Shown: positions 30,463 through 37,965 of the stretch, one piece after another | Position numbering within the stretch: position 1 is the stretch's first letter | Layout: each line of letters starts with the position of its first letter | Source of the DNA: Candidatus Blautia intestinigallinarum | GTDB lineage: Bacteria > Bacillota > Clostridia > Lachnospirales > Lachnospiraceae | Reading direction: 5' to 3' | Assembly (NCBI GenBank): GCA_019112635.1 | Contig: DXIX01000037.1 | Location: 1-64,000 of the forward strand | DNA: 64,000 nt | Notes under the pieces: generated by a model | Seen by the model: only the letters and a program-made list of their open reading frames with translations | The model's database searches: none | Told to the model about the DNA's origin: nothing | Program-made: the position numbers and the translations under genes

Positions 30463-33390
30463 ATGGAGTCGTATAAAGTAAGTATTATTGTTCCAGTTTA
30501 TAACGTGGAACGATATCTGAGACAGTGCATGGACAGCCTGACGGGACAGACTCTGGATGAAATTGAAATTATTGCGGTGAATGACGGAAGTCCGGATAAC
30601 AGTCTTTCAATTCTGCAGGAATATGAGAAAAACTATCCGGAAAAAGTAAAAGTGTTTTCAATTGAAAATCAGGGCGTGGGACATGCCCGGAATTATGGGT
30701 TTTCAAAGGCTTCAGGAGAGTATGTCCTGTTTGTGGACAGCGATGATTACCTGGAGGAGAACACCTGCGAGATTTTATATGAGAAGGCAAAAAGAGACGG
30801 GAACGATCTGGTTTTGTTCGGAAGATACAATGAGGAGAACGGGGTCAGCAAAGAGAACATTTCTCTTCCCTGGAATGATAACTTCCGTCTGATTGATCAG
30901 AAATACGCTCTGACCAGAACGCCGCCCTTTCCCTGGGATAAATTTATCAAGCGGGAACTCTTTGATAAGGTCGGCGGATTTCCCGAGAAGATTCGTTTCG
31001 AGGATCTGCCGGTGGCCTGCATGCTGGCAGTCTGCGCGGATTCCATCGGCACTATGAGAACCTGTCTCTACCACTACCGGGTACAGGTGGGATTTTTGAG
31101 CACACTGACCGAGGAGACTATGAATATTATTACCTCTCTGGAACTTTTAATGCGTTCTCTGAAAGAGAGAGGTGTGCTGGATACCTATCGGGATGAGATG
31201 GAGTATGTGGCAGTGCGCCATTGTTACTACCGGTTTATTACACTGAAGAAATTTCATGAGAAGGGCAAACTGGATCTGCAGGTCCGTTTGGTGAATGAGG
31301 TTTTTGATTTTCTGGAACGGGAATTTCCCAACTGGAGAGAGAACCGTTACGTGAAGTATTCCACGACCGTGGAGATGGGAGAATTCCTGGATGTCTGCGA
31401 CACCCGGAAGAAGCTTCTGAAGTTTGTCAGACAGACGGACGGACAGAGTGAAGGAGCGAAGAATAAATGGCTGGAGAAGCATGAACATAAGAAAGAAATC
31501 CGGGATCTGTGGAGTGGTTTTTGGAGATCCAAAGCCAAGATTGCTTACCTGGGGGATGTGGCCCAGAAGCTGAAGAAGATGAAACCCAAGATCAAGCGGA
31601 AGCTTCACTGGTCTGTTCTGGCCGGACGTTATTACACAGTCTGTGTGTTGCGGAATCCAGTGTCGGAGAACACAATTCTCCTGGAATCCAAGCACGGAGA
31701 AGACCTGGCTGGAAATATTTTCCAGATTTTGAAGGTGCTTAAAGAGGAAAAATATAAGACTTATGCGGTCTACCTGTCTATGAAAGAGGAGTACATCCCC
31801 AAATATAAGGAACTGCTCCTGCGCTATAATATGACGCATATTATGTTTGTGAAGACAGGAAGCAAGACGTACAAGCGATTGCTTGCCACGGCAAAATATC
31901 TGGCGACAGATACCAGTTTCCCCACTTACTATATCAAAAGGGAAGCCCAGGTCTATCTGAATACCTGGCATGGAACGCCGCTGAAGGGAATGGGACGTAT
32001 CGTTCCGAACCGGGAATATGGACTGGGGAATGTGCAGAGGAACTTTTTCATCGCGGATTACCTTCTGTATCAGCAAGAATTTTCCCGGGATATTTTTCAG
32101 AGAGATTATATGTTGAAAGACATTTATCCGGGAAAAATTCTCACCTGTGGATATCCCAGAAATGTGGCCTTTTTCAATACCAAGAGATATGAGCAGATCC
32201 GAAAGGAAATGGGATTGGAAGGAAAGCAGGTAATCGTCTATATGCCTACCTGGAGGGGCCTTCTGTACAAAAAAGAAAATGCGAAACAGATTCAGATTCT
32301 GACCAAATATCTTGCGGATCTGGATAATCTGCTGAAGAAGAATCAGGTCTTCTATGTGAAGCTGCATCCTTATGTGAAGGAGGGAATCAATCTGGAAGGA
32401 TTTATTCACATCAAAGAATTTCCTTCCCAATATGAGACTTATGATTTCCTCAATGCCAGTGATGCTTTGGTTACGGATTATTCCAGTATTATGTTTGACT
32501 ATGCAGTGGCGAATAAGAAGATTGTACTCTTTGTCTATGACAAGGACGAGTATCTGAAAGACCGTGGAATGTATGTGAATCTGGATGAGCTGGGGCTGCC
32601 TCAGGCAAGGAGTGTGAAGAGACTGCAGAAGATTCTGACAGATCCTCAGTATGATATCTCCGCGTTCCGGGAGCGTTTCTGCCCTTATGACAGTCCGGAT
32701 ACCGCGAAGAAAGTATGTGAGACCTGGATCGGCGGCAAGAATACGCTGCCGGTTGAGACGGTTAAGAATAATGGAAAAGAGAAGGTTCTGGTGTTCACGC
32801 AGAGAGCTGTGGACACTGCTCTTGTGGAAGAGATGAACGAACAGGTGGCGAAAGACAGCGAGATTCGGGAGTACTATCTGACCTTCCCGGCTTCGGTTAT
32901 GAAGAAAAACAGCAGCGTGCTGTCGAAGCTGGACAAGAGAATCAATTATTTCCCCATCGATCTGCGTGCAGGCTACACGCTGGCAGAATTCATCGCCAGT
33001 CACTTTGTGTTCCGCTATGACATCCAAAACAGTGGAATGCTGGTGAGACTGACCAGGAGACTGTCTGAGAGAGAGTACCAGAGAATTTATGGAAGCTATG
33101 AATTTGACAAGCTGGTGATTCTCTCCTGCCGGTCCAGAAGATTGTACTGGATCGCGCGTTATACCTCGGAGCACAGGATTCTGTGCCTGGGAAGAGATAA
33201 GGGAATGTACGATTCGGTGAAGAATTTCCGCATGCAGGTGGATTACCTGATCAAACACCGGGCTGATTTTGAGAAGATCGTTCTTTCCAAGGAACTTGCA
33301 AAGAAGAAAAAGCTTACCAAAGACTCCAAGGTGACAGTGGCCGGGGAGAAAGCCAGCTTTGGTGATATCTGGAAGGAGGGAGAGAATTGA
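30463..33390 (+). CDS. GT2 glycosyltransferase fused to CDP-glycerol glycerophosphotransferase
   Basis: A 975-residue multidomain enzyme. Residues 1-330 are a GT2 domain (AVNDGSPDNS, FVDSDDYLEE). Residues about 400-750 are a TagF/TagB-type glycerophosphotransferase with NTWHGTPLKGMGR (about 500), YMPTWRG, KLHPYVKEG (about 634) and VTDYSSIMFDYA (about 670). A C-terminal segment from about 774 (VLVFTQRAVDTALVEEM) is not recognised. It would add both a sugar and glycerol phosphate to a cell-surface polymer. ATG 30463 follows GGGGAGG by 4 bases. It overlaps the next gene by 4 bases. No CDP-glycerol synthesis gene is nearby. Confidence 0.87.
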   Translation: MESYKVSIIVPVYNVERYLRQCMDSLTGQTLDEIEIIAVNDGSPDNSLSILQEYEKNYPEKVKVFSIENQGVGHARNYGFSKASGEYVLFVDSDDYLEENTCEILYEKAKRDGNDLVLFGRYNEENGVSKENISLPWNDNFRLIDQKYALTRTPPFPWDKFIKRELFDKVGGFPEKIRFEDLPVACMLAVCADSIGTMRTCLYHYRVQVGFLSTLTEETMNIITSLELLMRSLKERGVLDTYRDEMEYVAVRHCYYRFITLKKFHEKGKLDLQVRLVNEVFDFLEREFPNWRENRYVKYSTTVEMGEFLDVCDTRKKLLKFVRQTDGQSEGAKNKWLEKHEHKKEIRDLWSGFWRSKAKIAYLGDVAQKLKKMKPKIKRKLHWSVLAGRYYTVCVLRNPVSENTILLESKHGEDLAGNIFQILKVLKEEKYKTYAVYLSMKEEYIPKYKELLLRYNMTHIMFVKTGSKTYKRLLATAKYLATDTSFPTYYIKREAQVYLNTWHGTPLKGMGRIVPNREYGLGNVQRNFFIADYLLYQQEFSRDIFQRDYMLKDIYPGKILTCGYPRNVAFFNTKRYEQIRKEMGLEGKQVIVYMPTWRGLLYKKENAKQIQILTKYLADLDNLLKKNQVFYVKLHPYVKEGINLEGFIHIKEFPSQYETYDFLNASDALVTDYSSIMFDYAVANKKIVLFVYDKDEYLKDRGMYVNLDELGLPQARSVKRLQKILTDPQYDISAFRERFCPYDSPDTAKKVCETWIGGKNTLPVETVKNNGKEKVLVFTQRAVDTALVEEMNEQVAKDSEIREYYLTFPASVMKKNSSVLSKLDKRINYFPIDLRAGYTLAEFIASHFVFRYDIQNSGMLVRLTRRLSEREYQRIYGSYEFDKLVILSCRSRRLYWIARYTSEHRILCLGRDKGMYDSVKNFRMQVDYLIKHRADFEKIVLSKELAKKKKLTKDSKVTVAGEKASFGDIWKEGEN

Positions 33391-35624
33391 AAGTAGGAGT
33401 TGTGACTTTTCACAGTGCTTTTAATTTCGGCGCCACACTGCAGACCTGGGCGCTGCAGAAGGCTCTGAAACAGATTGGCACAGAACCCTGTGTGATCAAT
33501 TATCATCCCTGGATTATCGATGGCCTGTATGACCCGTATGGAGGCAGAAGCGGATTTGCCAGAACGAAGAGACACTGGTATCTGAAACTCATGTCTCCGG
33601 AGAAAGTGGTGCGGGTGAAGAAATATTCCGCGTTTATCCGTGACCATTTGAATCTTGTGGGGGATTACAAAACCTACGAGGAACTGAAGGCGAACCCGCC
33701 GAAGCTGGATGCTTATATCACAGGCAGTGACCAGGTCTGGAACAGCAGCCACACCGGCGGATATGATCCGGCTTATTTTCTGGAGTTTGCCCCTGCGGAT
33801 GCCATCAAAATTGCCTACGGCGCAAGTGTGGGCAAGAATATGGTTCTGCCTGCTTATCAGAAACAGATCCGCAATGCCTTGAAAGATTACCGTGGAATCT
33901 CTCTGCGGGAAGTCAGTACCACACCGGCGATTGAGAAGCTGACCAAACAAAGAGTCAATGTGGTGGCAGACCCCACCCTCCTTTTGAGAAGGGAAGATTA
34001 CGATGAGATCCGCGTGGATGAGAAACGGAAAGAGAAATATATTCTGGTATATATGATGGAGGACAGTGTGGAAGTGAAACGGCTGTCTAACCGGATTTCC
34101 AGACTTCTTGGTTATCCTGTGGTTCAAAGACGTGCGGCGAAGAAATTCAACTATGAATTGGAAAGCTGCTATACTTCCACCCCGGGAGAATTTCTGGGCC
34201 TGATCTCCAATGCGGAGTGTGTGATTACCAATTCTTTCCACGGAACTGTATTTTCACTGATTTATGAGAAGCCGTTCATCTCATTGCTCCACTCGGATAC
34301 GGGAAGCAGAACGGTGGATCTTCTGAGAAGTCTGCATATGGAGGATCACATTGTCCGGAATGCCGAGAACTTCTATGATCTTGGACGCTTTCAGATTAAG
34401 GATCCGGAACTGCTCCATCGAAGCATGGAACATGTCCGCGAGAAATCTTTCCATTTTCTGAAACAGTCTCTGGGGCTGGAGGAAGAGCTCCAGGTGAAGG
34501 TGAATTGTCCCACAGGCATTCTCAGAGAAGAGTGCTATGGGTGTTATGCCTGCAGTGAGATCTGCCCTAAGGACGCCATCACCATGGAAGAGGAGGCGGA
34601 TGGTTTCTTCTATCCCAGAACAGACCCGGAGAAATGTATTTCCTGCGGTCTGTGTGAACAGGTGTGTATCCGTCTGCAGGATCGCTTTGAAGGGGAGCAG
34701 AAGACGCCTCTGCCCTATGCGGCACTGAACAAAGATGACGCCACAAGGGCGCAGAGCACGTCCGGAGGTGTCTTCCCGGAAGTGGCCAGATATATCATCG
34801 AAGAAAAAGGCGGCTGTGTGGTGGGTGTGCGCTGGGATGAACATATGCGTGCGGTCCAGGATGTGGCGTATACCATGGAAGAGGTGCAGGCTTTCTGTGG
34901 CTCCAAATATGTGAAAAGCGATCTGGATGGGATCTGGCCCAGAGTGGAGAAACTTCTCAAGGAGGGAAGGACTGTGTTGTACAGTGGTCTCCCCTGTGAG
35001 TGCGCGGCTCTGCGTTCTTATCTTAGAAAGGATTATGATAATCTTTATGTGTGTGAGATTTTGTGCCACTCAGCGCCGTCTCCCAAAATTCTGCGGAAAT
35101 ATCTGGACCATCTGGAGAAGAAGTTCGGCTCCAGGATTGTGGATTTGAATTTCCGGGACAAAAAGCAGAACGGCTGGCAGATTCATGAGGCACAGATGGT
35201 GATGACTTTCGAGGATGGATCCGAGTTGAGAGTCAACACCAGGCGCAACAATTATTTCCGTGCCTTTTTGAACGACTATACCTGCAGGGAATCCTGTACA
35301 CGCTGTGAGTATGTCTACGATCACCGGAAAGGAGATATTACCATCGGGGATTACTGGGGAATCGAGGAATTTATCCCGGAACTGTTTGATGACAAAGGCG
35401 CAAGCTGTGTCCTGGTTCAGACCGAAAAAGGAAGAGAATTGTGGAATCAGATTGCAGACCGCTTCAGAAGCCAGGAGAGTACGATGAAGGCTGTGTTTGC
35501 CAGAAACCATGACAAACCTTCCCCGCGTCACAGCATCCGTGATGAGATTTTTGATCAGATTGACACAACTTCCTCGATTAATTCGCTGCTGGAAGAATAC
35601 AACGATCTGAAGAACCTTACATAA
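33387..35624 (+). CDS. Polysaccharide pyruvyltransferase / ferredoxin / FrhB-type fusion
   Basis: A 745-residue fusion. Residues 1-320 are a polysaccharide pyruvyltransferase (VGVVTFHSAFNFGATLQTWAL, YITGSDQVWNS, NSFHGTVFSL). Two [4Fe-4S] ferredoxin motifs follow: CYGCYACSEICPKDAI (about 383-398) and CISCGLCEQVC (about 418-428). The rest (about 440-745) is a coenzyme F420 hydrogenase beta-subunit-like domain with STSGGVFPEVARYI and GLPCECAALRSYL. Separate genes of these two types often occur side by side in capsule loci. The TTG start overlaps the previous stop and follows GGAGGGAG. It may both pyruvylate and redox-modify a surface sugar; the reaction is not established. Confidence 0.87.
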   Translation: MKVGVVTFHSAFNFGATLQTWALQKALKQIGTEPCVINYHPWIIDGLYDPYGGRSGFARTKRHWYLKLMSPEKVVRVKKYSAFIRDHLNLVGDYKTYEELKANPPKLDAYITGSDQVWNSSHTGGYDPAYFLEFAPADAIKIAYGASVGKNMVLPAYQKQIRNALKDYRGISLREVSTTPAIEKLTKQRVNVVADPTLLLRREDYDEIRVDEKRKEKYILVYMMEDSVEVKRLSNRISRLLGYPVVQRRAAKKFNYELESCYTSTPGEFLGLISNAECVITNSFHGTVFSLIYEKPFISLLHSDTGSRTVDLLRSLHMEDHIVRNAENFYDLGRFQIKDPELLHRSMEHVREKSFHFLKQSLGLEEELQVKVNCPTGILREECYGCYACSEICPKDAITMEEEADGFFYPRTDPEKCISCGLCEQVCIRLQDRFEGEQKTPLPYAALNKDDATRAQSTSGGVFPEVARYIIEEKGGCVVGVRWDEHMRAVQDVAYTMEEVQAFCGSKYVKSDLDGIWPRVEKLLKEGRTVLYSGLPCECAALRSYLRKDYDNLYVCEILCHSAPSPKILRKYLDHLEKKFGSRIVDLNFRDKKQNGWQIHEAQMVMTFEDGSELRVNTRRNNYFRAFLNDYTCRESCTRCEYVYDHRKGDITIGDYWGIEEFIPELFDDKGASCVLVQTEKGRELWNQIADRFRSQESTMKAVFARNHDKPSPRHSIRDEIFDQIDTTSSINSLLEEYNDLKNLT

Positions 35625-35631
35625 AGACAAG

Positions 35632-35668
35632 AGGCTGTTCTTTGACGGAAGTTAAGAGCAGCCTTTTC
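35632..35668 (+). terminator. Terminator of the polymer island
   Basis: AGGCTGTTCTT pairs with AAGAGCAGCCT (one G-U) and is followed by TTTTCT, 8 bases after the fusion gene's stop. Confidence 0.85.
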
Positions 35669-35735
35669 TGCTGGGAAAGAGGTTTGTCTGGGATTGAAGT
35701 ACCTTTTTCGGAACAGGCAGATTTTTACAAAGTTA

Positions 35736-35764
35736 TTGATTTTTGACCATATCTCTAGTATCAT
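35736..35764 (+). promoter_or_regulatory. plsX promoter
   Basis: TTGATT, 17-base spacer, TATCAT (35759-35764), 30 bases upstream of plsX. It restores independent transcription of the lipid genes after the island. Confidence 0.7.
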
Positions 35765-35793
35765 GTGGAATAGAGAATGACGGGAGGGATTCG

Positions 35794-36801
35794 ATGTCAG
35801 AGCCAGTTAAGATAGTGGTAGACGCCATGGGCGGAGATTTTGCGCCGGTGGAACCGGTGAAGGCCGCCGTGGAGGCAGTGAAGGAAAAAGAGAATATTCA
35901 GATTATATTGACGGGAAAGCAGGATGTGATACAGAAGGAGCTTTCCAAGTATGAGTATCCGAAGGAGAGAATCACCGTTGTGCATACTTCGGAAGTGATT
36001 GAGACAGCGGAGCCGCCGGTTCTTGCCATTCGAAAGAAGAAGGATTCTTCCATTGTGGTGGGAATGCAGATGGTCCGCAAAGGTGAGGCAGATGCTTTTG
36101 TGTCCTCTGGAAGCAGCGGAGCGATTCTGGTGGGCGGACAGGTGATTGTGGGACGGATCAAAGGGGTGGAGAGACCGCCTCTGGCGCCGCTGATTCCCAC
36201 GAAAAAGGGAGTTTCTCTGCTGATAGACTGCGGAGCAAATGTGGATGCACGTCCTTCGCATCTGGTTCAGTTTGCCAAAATGGGATCCATCTATATGGAA
36301 AATGTGGTGGGGATTAAGAACCCGCGTGTGGCCATTGTCAACAATGGCGCGGAAGAAGAGAAGGGAAACGCCCTGGTCAAAGAGACTTTTCCTCTGTTGA
36401 AAGAATGCAAGGGAATCCATTTCATTGGAAGCATCGAAGCGAGGGATATTCCGGATGGCTATGCGGATGTGATTGTCTGTGAAGCCTTTGTGGGAAATGT
36501 GATCCTGAAGTTGTACGAAGGTGTGGGAAGCACGCTGATTGCGAAGGTTAAGGAAGGAATGATGACGAACCTGCGCAGTAAGATTGGAGCTTTGCTGGTG
36601 AAGCCGGCTTTGAAGGAGACGCTTAAGACCTTTGACGCCAGTGAGCACGGAGGGGCTCCTTTGCTGGGACTGAAAGGGCTGGTTGTGAAGACACATGGAA
36701 GCGCGGTGGCTGTGGAACAGAAGAATGCGATTTTCCAGTGTCTCCAGTTTAAAGAGCAGAAGATTAACGAGAAGATTCAGGAACATATCAATGAAATGTG
36801 A
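35794..36801 (+). CDS. plsX: Phosphate acyltransferase PlsX
   Basis: A 335-residue enzyme that makes acyl-phosphate from acyl-ACP for membrane lipid synthesis with PlsY. It begins VKIVVDAMGGDFAP, then SSGSSGAILVGGQ, RPPLAPLIP and LIDCGANVDARP, the family signatures, with FVGNVILKLYEG near the end. ATG 35794 follows GGGAGGG; the frame is open to 35743 without a site. It heads plsX-acpP-rnc-smc-ftsY. Confidence 0.96.
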   Translation: MSEPVKIVVDAMGGDFAPVEPVKAAVEAVKEKENIQIILTGKQDVIQKELSKYEYPKERITVVHTSEVIETAEPPVLAIRKKKDSSIVVGMQMVRKGEADAFVSSGSSGAILVGGQVIVGRIKGVERPPLAPLIPTKKGVSLLIDCGANVDARPSHLVQFAKMGSIYMENVVGIKNPRVAIVNNGAEEEKGNALVKETFPLLKECKGIHFIGSIEARDIPDGYADVIVCEAFVGNVILKLYEGVGSTLIAKVKEGMMTNLRSKIGALLVKPALKETLKTFDASEHGGAPLLGLKGLVVKTHGSAVAVEQKNAIFQCLQFKEQKINEKIQEHINEM

Positions 36802-36818
36802 GAAGGGAGAGAAAAGGT

Positions 36819-37046
36819 TTGGAATTGGAAAAACTAAAGACGATCATTGCGGATGTTCTGAACGTGGATACTGCTGAGATCACTGAGGACACCACTTTTG
36901 TAGATGATCTGGGAGCGGATTCCCTGGATATCTTTCAGATTATCATGGGGATTGAAGAAGAGTTCGACGTGGAGATAGACAATGACACTGCGGAACAAAT
37001 TGTGACGGTAGGGGATGCAGCAGAAGCAATTAAGAATGTGATGTAG
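36819..37046 (+). CDS. acpP: Acyl carrier protein
   Basis: A 75-residue acidic carrier with the phosphopantetheine site DLGADSLDIFQ. The frame opens at 36798, but AAGGGAG lies 7 bases before TTG 36819, giving a start MELEKLK that fits the family; TTG 36825 is possible. It carries acyl chains for PlsX upstream and fatty acid synthesis. Confidence 0.93.
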   Translation: MELEKLKTIIADVLNVDTAEITEDTTFVDDLGADSLDIFQIIMGIEEEFDVEIDNDTAEQIVTVGDAAEAIKNVM

Positions 37047-37082
37047 AGATCATGATCTGCGCCGGGAATAGGAGTGAAAAAG

Positions 37083-37129
37083 AGAGGGGCTGTTGCATGT
37101 ACGGAAGATGTGTGCGACGGCCCTTGTTT
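37083..37129 (+). terminator. Probable terminator or attenuator after acpP
   Basis: AGGGGCTGTTGC (37083-37094) pairs along all 12 positions with GCGACGGCCCTT (37112-37123), including three G-U pairs, and TTGTTTT follows. It lies between acpP and rnc and may lower expression of the downstream genes. Confidence 0.6.
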
Positions 37130-37227
37130 TATCGGATGGGGAAGACTTCATCGGATAAACGCTCCGCGAGGATGCGCAGGGATTCGGAAAAATATTATGC
37201 CGGCGGATACCGGCCCGAATCCCGTAC

Positions 37228-37249
37228 CAAGACTTGCGAGCGAGTCTTG
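37228..37249 (+). promoter_or_regulatory. Hairpin just upstream of rnc
   Basis: CAAGACT and AGTCTTG form a 7-bp stem (9 bp with a U-G and G-C extension) 16 bases before the rnc start. RNase III genes in other bacteria are autoregulated by cleavage of a 5' hairpin; this one is short and such a role is only a possibility. Confidence 0.35.
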
Positions 37250-37265
37250 AAAGAGAGGGATTAAA

Positions 37266-37958
37266 ATGAAAATGGAAAAAATATTGAAAGAGTTGGAGAG
37301 AGCTTTGGGGTATCGTTTTCAAAATCTGAGTCTTTTACAGCAGGCAATCACCCACAGCTCTTATTCAAATGAGAAAAATCTGGGAAAATTGGGATGCAAT
37401 GAGAGACTGGAATTCCTGGGAGATGCGGTTCTGGAGATTGTGAGCAGCGAATTTCTGTTTCAGAAGTATCCTTCCCTTCCGGAAGGAGAATTGACGAAGA
37501 AACGTGCCAGCATGGTCTGCGAACCGACTTTGGCTATGTGCGCGAGAGTTTTTCATCTGGAAAAATTTCTTCTTCTGGGCCGGGGAGAGGAGAACACGGG
37601 AGGCAGAAAGCGGGATTCCATTGTCTCAGACGCCCTTGAGGCAGTGATCGGGGCCATTTATCTGGACGGCGGACTGGAGAGCGCGAAGAAATTTATTCTG
37701 ACGCATGTCCTCAACGATATGGAACACAAGCATCTTTTCTATGACAGCAAGACCATTCTGCAGGAGATTGTACAGGAGAACGGCAAGAATCCGGTGTCCT
37801 ACCATCTGGTCCATGAGGAAGGTCCGGATCACAACAAAGTTTTCACTGTGGAAGTGCGGATTGACCAGGAGCTCCTGGGAATCGGCCAGGGGCATACGAA
37901 GAAAGCAGCAGAGCAGGCGGCAGCCTACCAGGCCGTAATGACACTGAAAAAATCGTAG
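37266..37958 (+). CDS. rnc: Ribonuclease III
   Basis: A 230-residue double-strand RNA endonuclease that processes rRNA precursors. The catalytic signature NERLEFLGDAVLEIVSSEF is in the N-terminal domain with SDALEAVIGAIYLDGG supplying further acidic residues. A C-terminal double-strand RNA-binding domain (about 155-230; GIGQGHTKKAAEQAAAYQAV) follows. Start ATG 37266, after GAGAGGG. Confidence 0.97.
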   Translation: MKMEKILKELERALGYRFQNLSLLQQAITHSSYSNEKNLGKLGCNERLEFLGDAVLEIVSSEFLFQKYPSLPEGELTKKRASMVCEPTLAMCARVFHLEKFLLLGRGEENTGGRKRDSIVSDALEAVIGAIYLDGGLESAKKFILTHVLNDMEHKHLFYDSKTILQEIVQENGKNPVSYHLVHEEGPDHNKVFTVEVRIDQELLGIGQGHTKKAAEQAAAYQAVMTLKKS

Positions 37959-37965
37959 GTGAGAT

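Noticed and set aside
31147-33258. A 703-codon open frame on the minus strand opposite the glycosyltransferase fusion
   Set aside because: It has no ribosome site, its composition mirrors the sense gene, and no family motif is present; the sense strand has clear GT2 and TagF motifs.
33243-34241. A 332-codon minus-strand frame across the pyruvyltransferase gene
   Set aside because: It is the antisense shadow of a strongly supported protein and has no initiation site.
37052-37264. A 70-codon frame between acpP and rnc
   Set aside because: Its only plausible start lies inside the terminator-like hairpin, and the sequence is a basic, low-information peptide without relatives that I recognise.
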